From Betaproteobacteria bacterium (GTDB lineage: Bacteria; Pseudomonadota; Gammaproteobacteria; Burkholderiales; Burkholderiaceae_C): a stretch of DNA of 64,000 bases. The first letter of the stretch is position 1; each line of letters begins with the position of its first letter. Below, in pieces: positions 41,654 to 51,308 of the stretch. A program made the translations under genes and the position numbers. The notes beneath the pieces were generated by a model. It was not told the DNA's origin. It saw nothing but the letters and a program-made list of their open reading frames with translations, and did not search any database. The stretch spans positions 620,001 through 684,000 of the forward strand of contig JADJWD010000004.1 of NCBI GenBank assembly GCA_016716535.1, given 5' to 3'.

Positions 41654-43009
41654 TCATCTCTCCTTCGGGCGCAGGTCGCGCACGCGCACCGCCTTGCCCT
41701 GCGAGCGCGGCACCGTGCCGGGCGCGAGCACCGACACGTCGGCGCTGACGCCGATCATCGACTTGACATGGTGGCGGACATCGCCCGCCGCCTCGGCGTA
41801 GCGCTCGGCCGGCCAGCCGGGCAGCGCTTCGACCTCGATGCGCAGGCGATCGAGCACGCCTTCGCGCTCGACGACGAACTGGTAGTGCGGCGCCAGCCCC
41901 GGCCGGCCGACGAGCACCGCCTCGATCTGCGACGGGTAGACGTTGACGCCGCGGATGATCAGCATGTCGTCGTTGCGCCCGGCGACGCGCAGGATGCGCA
42001 GGTGCGTGCGGCCGCAGGCGCAGGGTTCGGTCGTGAAGCGGGTGATGTCGCGCGTGCGGTAGCGCAGCATCGGCAGCGCTTCCTTCGTCAGCGTCGTGAT
42101 CACCATCTCGCCGGCAGCGCCCGCGGGCACCGGCGCACCGGTTTCGGGGTCGACCAGTTCGAAGAGGAAATGGTCCTCCCAGCCGTGCAGGCCGTCGCGG
42201 CATTCACACTCGCAGGCGACCCCCGGGCCCATGATCTCCGACAGGCCGTACACGTCGTAGGCCGCGAGGCCGATGCGCTGCTCGATCTCGCTGCGCATCG
42301 CCGCGCTCCACGGCTCGGCGCCGAACATGCCGACGGCGAGATGGCTCTTCTTCAGGTCGACGCCCTGCTGCTCGGCGACTTCGGCGATCGCCAGCGCGTA
42401 CGACGGTGTCGCGCACAACACGCGCGGGCCGAAGTCCATGATCAGCGCCACCTGGCGCTCGGTGCCGCCGCCGCTGATCGGCACGACCGGGCAGCCCAGG
42501 CGCTCGGCGCCGCCGTGCGCACCGAGGCCGCCGGTGAACAGGCCGTAGCCGTAGGCGTTGTGCACGAGGTCGCCGGCGCGCACGCCGGCACCGGCCATCG
42601 AGCGCGCCATCAGCTCGGCCCAGCGCTCGAGGTCGCCGTGGGTATAGCCGACGACGGTGGGCTTGCCGGTCGTGCCCGACGACGCGTGCACGCGCGCCAG
42701 TTCCGGCAGCGGCCGCGCGAAGAGGCCGAACGGGTAGTTGGCGCGCAGGTCGTCCTTGACCATGAACGGCAGCCGGCGCAGGTCATCGATGCTGCGCAGC
42801 GACGACGGATGCAGCCCCGCGGCTTCCATCCGCGCGCGTTGCCACGGCACGTTCGCCCAGGCGTTGGCAAGCGTGGCGCGCAGGCGTTCGAGCTGCAAGG
42901 CCGCGAGCGCGTCGCGCGACATCGTCTCGGGTCCCGCCCATGCAGCGGGCACCGCGGCATCACGCGACGAGCTGGCGGCGAAGAAGCGGGCTTCGGTGAC
43001 GGCACCCAT
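41654..43009 (-). CDS. paaK: phenylacetate-CoA ligase
   Basis: 451 residues of the adenylate-forming PaaK family. AMP-binding motifs HASSGTTGKPTVVGYTHGD near residue 110 and YGLSEIMGPGVACEC near residue 235, and the C-terminal RSQGKAVRVRDLRP. Converts phenylacetate (possibly also 4-hydroxyphenylacetate) with ATP and CoA to the CoA ester. AAGGAG upstream. Its place between padBCD and hcrCAB indicates an anaerobic role, in contrast to the aerobic paa cluster. Confidence 0.9.
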   Translation of the reverse strand: MGAVTEARFFAASSSRDAAVPAAWAGPETMSRDALAALQLERLRATLANAWANVPWQRARMEAAGLHPSSLRSIDDLRRLPFMVKDDLRANYPFGLFARPLPELARVHASSGTTGKPTVVGYTHGDLERWAELMARSMAGAGVRAGDLVHNAYGYGLFTGGLGAHGGAERLGCPVVPISGGGTERQVALIMDFGPRVLCATPSYALAIAEVAEQQGVDLKKSHLAVGMFGAEPWSAAMRSEIEQRIGLAAYDVYGLSEIMGPGVACECECRDGLHGWEDHFLFELVDPETGAPVPAGAAGEMVITTLTKEALPMLRYRTRDITRFTTEPCACGRTHLRILRVAGRNDDMLIIRGVNVYPSQIEAVLVGRPGLAPHYQFVVEREGVLDRLRIEVEALPGWPAERYAEAAGDVRHHVKSMIGVSADVSVLAPGTVPRSQGKAVRVRDLRPKER

Positions 43010-43027
43010 GGCGAGTTCTCCTTCTCG

Positions 43028-43897
43028 TCAACCCTGGCGAATCACAGGCGTGCGCGGCACGCCGCGCACCGGCGGCCGCGCCAGCGCGAAGCCCTGGTTG
43101 TAGGCCGCGCGCAGCACGAGCGTGAACTTGAACCACTGGCCACCGACGAGCGCCAGCAGCGCCGCGACCGGCCACGCGCCGACGAGCAGCGGCGCCGGCG
43201 GCGCCAGCAGCACGGCGATCGCAAGCGCGAGTGCCGCGAGCGTCGTCGCCTTGAAGACGCGGCCGGCGGCGTCGACGGCGGCGAGCGCACGCGGGTCGAC
43301 CCCACGCGCCGCACCGAGCCGCTCGCGCCAGGCGAGCCAGAACGCCAGCCGCGCAGCCAGCGCCAGCGCGAAGAGCCACGCGGCGACGGCCGGCGGCGCT
43401 TCACCCGCACGCGCCAGCACCCATAGTGCCAGCAGCAGCCCCGCGCCTTCGGCCAAGCCGGTGGCCACGATCAGCGGCACGACGAGCGGTTCGCGCCAGG
43501 CGGGAATGCCGCGCGCAGCACCGAGGATGCGGCCTTGCGCGTAAACGAAGAAGAGCGCCGCGAGCGCGGTGGCCGCGGCCTTTATCGCCGCGACGCCGGT
43601 GAACGCGGTGAACACGACAAGCGCGAACAACGCCGCCGCCGCGAACGCCTCGCGCGACATCCACGAGCGCCGCGGATGCAAGAGCACGTTCATCGCCCGC
43701 AGCGGCCGGCCGATCTCGAGCCAGACCGCGAAGAGGCCGACGCCGACGAGCGCCGCGCCCACGAGCCACAGCCATGCCGGCGCGCCGGTCAAGGCCGCCG
43801 TGACGACGAGGCCGGCGCCGGCGCCGCCGGCCATGAAGTTGGCCGCTGCGCGCGCGTCCCAGTGGCGCTGCTGCCAGGGATTCGGGCCGTAGCTCAT
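43028..43897 (-). CDS. padD: phenylacetyl-CoA:acceptor oxidoreductase membrane anchor
   Basis: 289 residues with about eight hydrophobic helices, DmsC/NrfD-type quinone-reducing anchor. MSYGPNPWQQRHWDARAAANFMAGGAGAG, the recurring EIGRPLRAMNVLLHPRRSWMSREAF and C-terminal GGQWFKFTLVLRAAYNQGFAL are typical of DMSO-reductase-family anchors. Would hand electrons from PadBC to ubiquinone. Start overlaps padC (ATGA). Confidence 0.85.
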   Translation of the reverse strand: MSYGPNPWQQRHWDARAAANFMAGGAGAGLVVTAALTGAPAWLWLVGAALVGVGLFAVWLEIGRPLRAMNVLLHPRRSWMSREAFAAAALFALVVFTAFTGVAAIKAAATALAALFFVYAQGRILGAARGIPAWREPLVVPLIVATGLAEGAGLLLALWVLARAGEAPPAVAAWLFALALAARLAFWLAWRERLGAARGVDPRALAAVDAAGRVFKATTLAALALAIAVLLAPPAPLLVGAWPVAALLALVGGQWFKFTLVLRAAYNQGFALARPPVRGVPRTPVIRQG

Positions 43898-44568
43898 GGC
43901 GTGCCCTCCGCTTCGGCCGGCGCTTCGGCGTGGTCCCACAGGTAGTAGAAGCCGGGCCCGGTGCCCAGTTCCTCGTGCATGCGGAAGTGCTGGTTGTTGG
44001 CGAGCAACTGGCGCACGTTGCTCTTCGGGTCGTCGAGGTCGCCGAAAACCAGCGCCTCGGCGATGCAGGCGTTGGCGCAGGCCGGCGTCGCCTCGGGGTC
44101 CACGCCGGGCACCAGGCCCTTCGCGGTGCCGGCGTCGATGCGCTCGACGCAGAACGTGCACTTGGTGGCCACCGCCAGGCGGTCGGCGTCGTGGCGCTTC
44201 GTCTCGTGCTCGCTGGCGCGGCCGTAGGCGAAGGTGGCGCGCTCGGTCTTGTAGCGCGCCTGGTAGGGGCACGCGACGGCGCAGTAGGCGCAGCCGATGC
44301 AGCGGTCGTAGTCGATCGTGACGATGCCGTCGGCGCGCTTGCCCGTGGCCTGCGTCGGGCAGACCTCGAGGCAAGGCGGCTCGTCGCAGTGCTGGCAGCC
44401 CACCGGCACGAAGGCGCGCTGCACGTCGGGGTACTCGCCGAACTCCATGTCGAGCACGCGCCGCCACTGCACGCCGGGCGGCGTGGCGTTGGCGTGTTTG
44501 CACGCCGCGGTGCACGTCTGGCAGCCGACGCAGCGGCGCAGGTCGGCGACCATTGCCCAGCGGGTCAT
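43894..44568 (-). CDS. padC: phenylacetyl-CoA:acceptor oxidoreductase Fe-S subunit
   Basis: 224 residues, four-cluster ferredoxin of the DmsB/NrfC type. Cys groups: CVGCQTCTAACKHAN, CQHCDEPPCLEVCP, CIGCAYCAVACPYQAR, CTFCVERI with CANAC. Electron relay between the Mo subunit PadB and membrane subunit PadD. Overlaps both neighbours by four bases. Confidence 0.88.
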   Translation of the reverse strand: MTRWAMVADLRRCVGCQTCTAACKHANATPPGVQWRRVLDMEFGEYPDVQRAFVPVGCQHCDEPPCLEVCPTQATGKRADGIVTIDYDRCIGCAYCAVACPYQARYKTERATFAYGRASEHETKRHDADRLAVATKCTFCVERIDAGTAKGLVPGVDPEATPACANACIAEALVFGDLDDPKSNVRQLLANNQHFRMHEELGTGPGFYYLWDHAEAPAEAEGTP

Positions 44569-47345
44569 GACCGCCGCCTCCGGCCGGGGCGTTCGTCGGC
44601 CTCGCGGTCCCCCGCGGTCTCAGGCCCCGCCTTCACCAGCCGCACGCGCACGAGGTCGGCGCTCGAGCCGGTGGCGTCGGTGAGGTCGATCGACATCTGC
44701 GCCAGCGTGTTCAGGCTCGGCACGCCGAAGTCCTTGGCCAGCGGCGTTTTCCAGTGGTCGAACTGGCCGACGAGCAGCAGCGTGTCGGGCCGGATGCCCT
44801 GGCGCAGCACGGCGCGGCCGCGCACGCGGCGCTTGGGTGTCGAGATCTCGATCGGGTCGCCGTCGGCAATGCCGAGCGCGGCCGCCGAACGCGGGTTGAC
44901 GATCACGCCGCGGTGGCCGGCGATGTTCTCGGCCACCTCGCGGATCATCTGCACGCCGGCGTTGCCGCCCCAGGCGTACTGCATGCTGCGCGCGGTGAGC
45001 AGCCAGAACGGATAACTCTTCGCGTCGGCGCCGGCCTTGACGACGGCCTCTTCCCACAGGCCCGGGAAGTCCTTGTACGGCGGCAGCGCCGAGTACTCCT
45101 CGAGCTGCTTGTCCCACCAGTGCATGCCGTTCTCGTGCAGCCGCCGGCCCAGCTCGATGCCGACGCGCTTCAAGCGCTCCTGGTACGGCAGCTCGAAACG
45201 CAGGCCCTGCTGCTGCAGCGTCGGCAGCAGGTACCAGCGGCTTTGCGGGAACGGCTGCGTCATCAACCCGTGCTCGCGCCACCAGTCGAGGCCGTGCACT
45301 TGCGTGCCCTCGCTGACCTCGGCGCTGGCCGAGCGGCACACGGCGTCCCACACGTCTTCGCGCGTGGGGCTCACCTCGGGGTTCAGCGCGAAGTCGCCGT
45401 GCGTGTGGCGAAGCGGCACACCGCAGCCGCCCTTGTTGATCGCGCCGACGTACTTGGCCGTGAGCCCCGTGCGCGCGGCGAGTTCGGTGGCGACTTCGGT
45501 GAAGTCACGCGCCTGGCCGCGCGGCGCCACCGCCGGCTGGCGCAGCGCAAAGCCTTCGTGGTGCCAGAACTGCTCGACGTACTTCGTGCCGCCGATGCGG
45601 ATCAACTGCAGGCTCTCGAGGTCGGTGGCGTCGGGCAGCAGGATGTCGGCGAAGTGGTTCGTCTCGTCACGCGTGTAGGCGAAGGCGACGACGAAGGGGA
45701 AGCGCGCCATCTTCTCGCCGATCGCCGGCGTGTCCCAGAACGAGATCGCCGGGTTCGTGCGGTAGACGAACCACAGGTCCGGCGGCAGCACACGCGGCAG
45801 GCCCTCGGGCGTGTCGTCGAGGAACATCCACGAGAAGTGCGTCGGCCCCAGCGCCTGGCTCCACGGCCCGTCGCTGGCCAGCGGCACCATCGTGCGGTAG
45901 GCGTTGCGGATGTTCGGCCGCGGCGACCAGTGCGCCTTGCTCGTCGGGTTCAGTGCATAGTGCATGAAGCCGTCGACGCCGGGCACGACGCTTTCGTGCC
46001 GGTGCGACATCGGCCGCGCCAGCCGCACCGTCGTGCCGATCGTGCCGCCGGGCACCTCGAGCGCACCGACCAGCACGGCCAGCAGCGTGCGCGCCCAGCA
46101 GCACTCGTAGCCGCCCCAGCCGTTGTTGACCGTCTTGCCCAGCGACACGGCGACCGGCCGGTACGGCATCGTCACGCCGTCGATCGTGATCGTCTGGCCG
46201 ACACAGGCATGGTCGAGGTACTCGTTGGCGATGCGCCGCATCTGCGCCGCCGGCACGTCGCACACACCCTCGGCCCACTCGGGCGAGTAGCTCGCCATGT
46301 GCTCGGCCAGCAGCGTGAAGGCGGTGGCGCCCTCGAGCGCGCCGCGCGCCAGCACTTCGTCATCGGCGCCGCGTTCGAGCGCCTGCGCCGTGAAGCGGCC
46401 TTCGAGCGCCTCGTCGATGCCCGGCGTGTCGTGCGGCACGGCGCGCGCGCTGCGGCGGTCCCACACGAGCGGCTTGCCGCTGGACTCGTCGCGCAAGTAG
46501 AAGCCGTTGGCGCCGACGAGATACGGCGCATTGCTCCAGCGCGCGAGGAACGCCACGTCGAGCCGCTCGCGCTTGGCCTCGTGCAGCATGACGTGGATCA
46601 GCGCATAGAGGAACGCGGCGTCGGTCTTCGGCTTGATCGGCACCCACTCGGCCGAGCAGGCGCCGGTGACCGACAGGTGCGGCTCGACCTGCACGCGCTT
46701 CATGCCGCGCACGCGCGCCTTGGCGTGGCGGGCGATGCCGACGACGCCGCCGGAGGCCTCGACGTTGGCGCCGCAGCTGATCAGGTAGTTGCAGTGCGGC
46801 GTGTCGGGCGCAACGATGAACGCGCGGTGCCAGTACTCGCCGTACAGGTGCTCGCTGTGATAGCACTTGACGCCCTGGCCCGAGCCGATGCCGAAGTCCA
46901 CCGACCCCCACGCGGCGAGGAAGGCCGGAAAGCTGCCCATGTACATCTGCGGCGTGCCGCCGCCGCCGAAGCTGGCGGCCACGCGCGGGTAGCCCGACGT
47001 GTCGGTCAGGCCGCCGGCGCGGATGTCGTTCAGCCGCGCGGCGATGGTGTCGAGCGCCTCTTCCCAGCTGATCTCGACGAAGCCCGGGTCCTCGTGCCGG
47101 CCCTTCTTCGGGTTCGTGCGCTTCATCGGCGCGAGCACGCGGTTGGGGTTGTAGGTCTTCTGGATCAGCCCGAAGGCCTTGACGCAGACCTTGCCGTTGC
47201 CCGGGTGCACCTCGGCGGCGCAGAAGTTCGGCTCGATCTCGGTGGCGACGCCGTCCTCGACCTTGACGGTGGCGAGGTCGGGCCCGGCCACGCACTGGTA
47301 GCAGTACGTCGGCACGCGGCGAACGCCGGCCTCGGTGGTGCTCAT
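44565..47345 (-). CDS. padB: phenylacetyl-CoA:acceptor oxidoreductase molybdopterin subunit
   Basis: 926 residues of the DMSO reductase family. N-terminal [4Fe-4S] motif C-x2-C (CYQC) with FCAAEVHPGNGKVCVKA, then VEISWEEALDTIAARL, later LLPDATDLES and the C-terminal cofactor domain (NPRSAAALGIADGDPIEIST). Oxidises phenylacetyl-CoA by four electrons to phenylglyoxylate, with loss of CoA, using quinone as acceptor. No twin-arginine signal is visible, consistent with a cytoplasmic-facing enzyme. With PadC and PadD forms the complex described in Thauera. Confidence 0.88.
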   Translation of the reverse strand: MSTTEAGVRRVPTYCYQCVAGPDLATVKVEDGVATEIEPNFCAAEVHPGNGKVCVKAFGLIQKTYNPNRVLAPMKRTNPKKGRHEDPGFVEISWEEALDTIAARLNDIRAGGLTDTSGYPRVAASFGGGGTPQMYMGSFPAFLAAWGSVDFGIGSGQGVKCYHSEHLYGEYWHRAFIVAPDTPHCNYLISCGANVEASGGVVGIARHAKARVRGMKRVQVEPHLSVTGACSAEWVPIKPKTDAAFLYALIHVMLHEAKRERLDVAFLARWSNAPYLVGANGFYLRDESSGKPLVWDRRSARAVPHDTPGIDEALEGRFTAQALERGADDEVLARGALEGATAFTLLAEHMASYSPEWAEGVCDVPAAQMRRIANEYLDHACVGQTITIDGVTMPYRPVAVSLGKTVNNGWGGYECCWARTLLAVLVGALEVPGGTIGTTVRLARPMSHRHESVVPGVDGFMHYALNPTSKAHWSPRPNIRNAYRTMVPLASDGPWSQALGPTHFSWMFLDDTPEGLPRVLPPDLWFVYRTNPAISFWDTPAIGEKMARFPFVVAFAYTRDETNHFADILLPDATDLESLQLIRIGGTKYVEQFWHHEGFALRQPAVAPRGQARDFTEVATELAARTGLTAKYVGAINKGGCGVPLRHTHGDFALNPEVSPTREDVWDAVCRSASAEVSEGTQVHGLDWWREHGLMTQPFPQSRWYLLPTLQQQGLRFELPYQERLKRVGIELGRRLHENGMHWWDKQLEEYSALPPYKDFPGLWEEAVVKAGADAKSYPFWLLTARSMQYAWGGNAGVQMIREVAENIAGHRGVIVNPRSAAALGIADGDPIEISTPKRRVRGRAVLRQGIRPDTLLLVGQFDHWKTPLAKDFGVPSLNTLAQMSIDLTDATGSSADLVRVRLVKAGPETAGDREADERPGRRRRS

Positions 47346-47411
47346 GCGGCTCTTTGTGTCGGTCGTGCGGGTGGACGGGATTCCGGCTTCGCAGGCGAGC
47401 CGTGCGGCGCG

Positions 47412-47828
47412 CTACTTCGCGCCCGCCTGGCGCGCCTTCTCGGCCTTCGCGGCCAGGCGTTGGCCGGTCTTCGCGACATCGACGACGAAGCGCGCGTGGC
47501 GGCCGCGCACGATCGGCTCGACGGCGTCGGCGCCTTCGACCTCGAAGATGACGGCGCGGCCGGCGACCTCGGCGATGCGCACCTTCAGCGTCACCGCCAT
47601 GCCGAGCAGCGTCGCGCCGATGTGGTCGATCTCGACGCGCGTGCCCACCGAGTCTTCGCCGGCATCGAGATGCTCGAGCAGCAGGTTGCGGCAGGCGACC
47701 TCGATGTCGCGCACGAGCATCGGCGTGGCGTAGACGCGCGCCGCGTCGCCCATGAAGTCGATCGTGCGCTCGCGGTCGATGTTGAACGAGGTTTCGGCGA
47801 CGAGGCCGGGTTGCAGGGTGGCTTTCAT
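47412..47828 (-). CDS. hotdog-fold thioesterase (FlK-like)
   Basis: 138 residues. VAETSFNIDRERTIDFMGDAARVYATPMLVRDIEVACRNLLLEHLDAGEDSVGTRVEIDHIGATLLGM is the fluoroacetyl-CoA-specific thioesterase-like hotdog pattern with catalytic-type Thr/Glu/His segment (T-P...E...H). Positioned between livF and padB, 66 bases before padB. It may hydrolyse CoA esters that accumulate, such as phenylacetyl-CoA. Substrate inferred from context only. Confidence 0.8.
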   Translation of the reverse strand: MKATLQPGLVAETSFNIDRERTIDFMGDAARVYATPMLVRDIEVACRNLLLEHLDAGEDSVGTRVEIDHIGATLLGMAVTLKVRIAEVAGRAVIFEVEGADAVEPIVRGRHARFVVDVAKTGQRLAAKAEKARQAGAK

Positions 47829-47887
47829 TGCGTGGTCCTTGCGGTCGTTCTTGCGGGTCGTGTCGATGGGCGGCAGCCGAAGTGGCC

Positions 47888-48580
47888 TCAATGCCCGAGG
47901 TAAGCCTGCCGCACCTGCTCGTCGCCGAGCAGCGCGGCGGCCGCGCCTTCGGCGACGAGCCGGCCGGTCTCGAGCACGTAGCCGCGGTCGGCGATGGCGA
48001 GCGCCGCGCGCGCGTTCTGGTCGACGAGCAGGATCGTCGTGCCGCGCGCCTTCAGCGTGCGGATGTGGCCGAAGATCTCGGCGACGAGCTTGGGCGCCAG
48101 GCCCATGCTGGGCTCGTCGAGCAGCAGCAGCAGCGGGTCGGCCATCAGCGCGCGGCCGAGCGCCAGCATCTGCTGCTGGCCGCCGGAAAGCGTGCCGGCC
48201 GGCTCGGCGCGCTTGTCGCGCAGCACCGGGAACATCGTGTAGACATCGGAGACCGTCGTGCTGCCGCGGCGCGCGAAGGCGCCCAGCCGCAGGTTGTCCT
48301 CGACGCTCAAGCCGCCGAACACCTGCCGGCCCTCTGGCACCTGCACGACGCCGCGCTGCACACGCTGGCGCGGCGTCGCACCGGCGATGTCGGCGCCGTC
48401 GAAGCGCAGCGTGCCGCCCGCCATCGGCTGCACGCCGGACAGCGTGCGCAGCAGCGTCGTCTTGCCCGCGCCGTTCGCGCCGACGATCGCGACGAGTTCG
48501 CCGCGCCGCACGTCGAGCGACACGCCGGCCAGCGCCGGGATGCGGCCGTAGCGGCTGGCCAGCTCGCGCACTTCAAGCAT
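47888..48580 (-). CDS. livF: second Liv-type importer ATPase LivF
   Basis: 230 residues; Walker A GANGAGKTT, signature LSGGQQQ, Walker B LLLLDEPSMGLAP, D-loop and LVDQNARAALAIADRG. Standard LivF. Start overlaps the livG stop by eight bases. Part of the livKHMGF-thioesterase-padBCD-paaK-hcrCAB transcript. Confidence 0.9.
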   Translation of the reverse strand: MLEVRELASRYGRIPALAGVSLDVRRGELVAIVGANGAGKTTLLRTLSGVQPMAGGTLRFDGADIAGATPRQRVQRGVVQVPEGRQVFGGLSVEDNLRLGAFARRGSTTVSDVYTMFPVLRDKRAEPAGTLSGGQQQMLALGRALMADPLLLLLDEPSMGLAPKLVAEIFGHIRTLKARGTTILLVDQNARAALAIADRGYVLETGRLVAEGAAAALLGDEQVRQAYLGH

Positions 48581-49379
48581 GGGCGGCCTCGCTGTCGGTC
48601 GCGCCCCGGGCGTCGTTCTCCAACTCCGCGCCGAGGTACGCCTCGATCACGCGCTCGTCGCGCGCCACCTCGTCGGGCGTGCCTTCGGCCAGCCGCGCGC
48701 CATGGTCGAGCACGAGCACGCGGTCGGAGACTTCCATCACGAGGCGCATGTTGTGCTCGACCAGCAGCACGGTCATGCCGGCGGCGGCGAGTTCGCGGAT
48801 CAGCGTGTCGATCTCGCGCGCTTCGGTGTGGTTCAGGCCCGCGGCCGGCTCGTCGAGGAGCAGCAGGCGCGGCTCGGTCGCGAGCGCGCGCGCGATCTCC
48901 AGGCGCTTCAGCGCGCCATACGGCATCGCATCGGCGCGCGCGTCGATCCACGACGCCAGCCCCACCTGGCGCAGCAGCGCCTCGGCGTCGGCGCGGCAGC
49001 GGCGCTCGGCCCACACCGCGGGCTCCAGGCGAAGCAACGCGGGCAACAGCGCCAGGTTTTCGTGCCGGTGCCGCCCGGTCATCACGTTCTCCAGCGCCGT
49101 CATGTTGAAGAACACCTGCAGGTTCTGGAACGTGCGCCCCAGGCCGGCAGCGGCGAAGCGGTGTGAAGGCTGGCCGGTCACGTCGCGCCCGTCGAGCACG
49201 ATGCGGCCGCGGTCGGGCGTGTAGATGCCCGACAGCAGGTTCAGAAGCGTCGTCTTGCCGGCGCCGTTCGGGCCGATGATCGCGTGCACGGTACCCGGCG
49301 CCACCTCGAACGACAGGTCGTCGATGGCCACCAGGCCGCCGAAGCGCTTGCCCAGGCCCTCGACACGCAGCAGGCTCAT
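48573..49379 (-). CDS. livG: second Liv-type importer ATPase LivG
   Basis: 268 residues; Walker A GPNGAGKTT, GRTFQNLQVFFNMTALENVM, Walker B LLLLDEPAAGLN and LVEHNMRLVMEVSDR are textbook LivG. Acidic C-terminal tail. 16 bases separate it from livM. Confidence 0.9.
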   Translation of the reverse strand: MSLLRVEGLGKRFGGLVAIDDLSFEVAPGTVHAIIGPNGAGKTTLLNLLSGIYTPDRGRIVLDGRDVTGQPSHRFAAAGLGRTFQNLQVFFNMTALENVMTGRHRHENLALLPALLRLEPAVWAERRCRADAEALLRQVGLASWIDARADAMPYGALKRLEIARALATEPRLLLLDEPAAGLNHTEAREIDTLIRELAAAGMTVLLVEHNMRLVMEVSDRVLVLDHGARLAEGTPDEVARDERVIEAYLGAELENDARGATDSEAAHA

Positions 49380-49395
49380 CGGCAGGCCCTCGGGT

Positions 49396-50364
49396 TCAGC
49401 GGCGCGCCAGCCAGCGCGCCAGCGTCGGCACGATGCCGCGCGGCATGAACACCATCGTCGCGATCAGCACGGCGCCGAAGACCGCCATCTCGTAGTCCTT
49501 CAGCACCGTGAGGAACTGCGGCAGCAGCGTCAGCACCGCGGCGCCGACGACCGCGCCCCACACCGAGGCCATGCCGCCGAAGACGACCATGATGACCAGT
49601 TCGGTCGAGTGCAGGAACGACGCCTTCGCCGGCGTGATGAAGCCGGCGTAGTGCGCCGTCAACGCGCCAGCCAGCGCCGCGCACAGCGCCGAGTAGACGA
49701 AAACCCGCAGCTTCCAGCGCGCCGGGTCGATGCCCAGCGTGCCGGCGGCGACCTCCGAGCCGTGCAGCGCGCGCAGCGCGCGGCCGATCGGCGAGTCGAT
49801 CAGGTTCAGTGCCAGCAGCACGGTCAGCCACAGCACGAGGGCGACGATCGCGTACCACAGCGGCTCGCCGTGCAGCGCCTGGCCGAAGACCACGAGCGGC
49901 GGCACGGACATGCCGTCGGGGCCGCCGGTGACGCGGTCTTCGTTGGCGAGCACGATCGAGACGATGACGCCGAGGCCGAGCGTGGCCATCGCGAGGTAGT
50001 GGCCCTTCAGCCGCAGCGTCGGCCGGCCGACGAGCCACGCAAGCAGCCCGACCGCGGCCACCGCAGCGGGGATCGTCACCCACGCGGGCCACCCCCAGCG
50101 CGTGGCGGCGATCGCACTGCCGTAGCCGCCAAGCGCGTAGAACGCGGCGTGGCCGAGGCTGATCTGGCCGGCGTAGCCGATCAGGAGGTTCAGGCCGACG
50201 CAAACGATCGCGTTCAGCGCGACGAGGATCGCGACCTCGAAGTAGAAGTTGTTCGGGAAGAGGAACGGCAGCACCGCCAGCAGCGCCGCGAAGGCGGCCA
50301 GCGTGCCGCCGCGCACCGACAGGCGCCGCCAGGGCGGGCGCTGGGCGGGCGCGCGCTCAGACAC
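49396..50364 (-). CDS. livM: second Liv-type importer permease LivM
   Basis: 322 residues from GTG 50364, overlapping livH by eight bases. Landmarks: LNLLIGYAGQISLGHAAFYALGGY near residue 57, PTLRLKGHYLAMATLGLG, and VFGGMASVWGAVVGAAVLTLLP. Around ten membrane helices. An internal ORF extends further upstream in frame but lies within livH. Confidence 0.9.
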   Translation of the reverse strand: MSERAPAQRPPWRRLSVRGGTLAAFAALLAVLPFLFPNNFYFEVAILVALNAIVCVGLNLLIGYAGQISLGHAAFYALGGYGSAIAATRWGWPAWVTIPAAVAAVGLLAWLVGRPTLRLKGHYLAMATLGLGVIVSIVLANEDRVTGGPDGMSVPPLVVFGQALHGEPLWYAIVALVLWLTVLLALNLIDSPIGRALRALHGSEVAAGTLGIDPARWKLRVFVYSALCAALAGALTAHYAGFITPAKASFLHSTELVIMVVFGGMASVWGAVVGAAVLTLLPQFLTVLKDYEMAVFGAVLIATMVFMPRGIVPTLARWLARR

Positions 50365-51262
50365 GCTCGCTGCCGCGCGCACCGGCCAGCCCCCCGGGCA
50401 TGAAGAACAGCACCGCCAGGATGACGACGAAGGCGATCGCGTCCTTGTAGGCCGAAGAGACGAAGCCGGCGCCGAGCCCTTCGACGAGGCCGAGCAGCAA
50501 CCCGCCGGCCACCGCGCCGCCAAAGCTGCCGAGGCCCCCGAGCATCGCCGCGGCGAAGCCCTTCAAGCCGAGCATCACGCCGGCCTCATAGGAGGTGAAG
50601 GTGATCGGCGCGGTCAGCACGCCGCCCAAAGCGCCGAGCGTCGCGGCGAGCGCGAAGCTCGCGCGCATCACGCCGCGCGTCGAGACGCCGACGAGACGCG
50701 CCGCCAGCGTGTTCATCGCCGTCGCGCGCATCGCCTTGCCCAAGAGCGTGCGGCCGAAGAACCAGCCGAGCACGAGCACCGCGAGCGCCGCGCCGCCGAG
50801 CACCCACAGGCTCTGCGGCAGCAGCGTCGCGCCACCGGCGCCACCCAGGTTGATCGGCGTGCTGCCGGTGAACGCCGGCAGCGCGTGGATGCGCTTGTCC
50901 CACACCACTTGCGCCAGGCCGCGCAGCAGGAGCGCCACGCCGATCGTGATGATGATCAGCGTCACCACGTCGGCCTGGCCGCCGGCGCTCATGTGTGCAT
51001 GCGCGCGCTCGAGCGCCAGGCGCTGCACGAGCAGGCCGACGATGCCGGCGCCGGCCACCGCCAGCGGCACCGCCGCCCACAGCGGCAGCCCGAGGCCGAC
51101 CAGCCACACGGCGCCCATGCCGCCGAGCATCACGAACTCGCCCTGCGCGAAGTTGATCGCGTGGCTGGCGTTGTAGACGATCGAGAAGCCGAGCGCGACG
51201 AGCGCGTAGACCGCGCCGGCGGTCAGCCCGCCGGCGAGGTACTGGAGCCAGGCGCCGCCCAT
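50357..51262 (-). CDS. livH: second Liv-type importer permease LivH
   Basis: 301 residues. YALVALGFSIVYNASHAINFAQGEFVMLGG near residue 20 and MLGGLGSFGGAVAGGLLLGLVE near residue 240 identify LivH. Forms the transmembrane channel with LivM. 46 bases after livK. Confidence 0.9.
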   Translation of the reverse strand: MGGAWLQYLAGGLTAGAVYALVALGFSIVYNASHAINFAQGEFVMLGGMGAVWLVGLGLPLWAAVPLAVAGAGIVGLLVQRLALERAHAHMSAGGQADVVTLIIITIGVALLLRGLAQVVWDKRIHALPAFTGSTPINLGGAGGATLLPQSLWVLGGAALAVLVLGWFFGRTLLGKAMRATAMNTLAARLVGVSTRGVMRASFALAATLGALGGVLTAPITFTSYEAGVMLGLKGFAAAMLGGLGSFGGAVAGGLLLGLVEGLGAGFVSSAYKDAIAFVVILAVLFFMPGGLAGARGSERV

Positions 51263-51308
51263 GATCCGTGCCGCTTCCTGCGGGGTGTTGCGACGACCGG
51301 CCCGGGGC

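Noticed and set aside
44754..47903. 1049-codon open frame on the plus strand opposite padB
   Set aside because: Low-complexity HRR/AVG-rich translation, antisense to a clear molybdopterin oxidoreductase.
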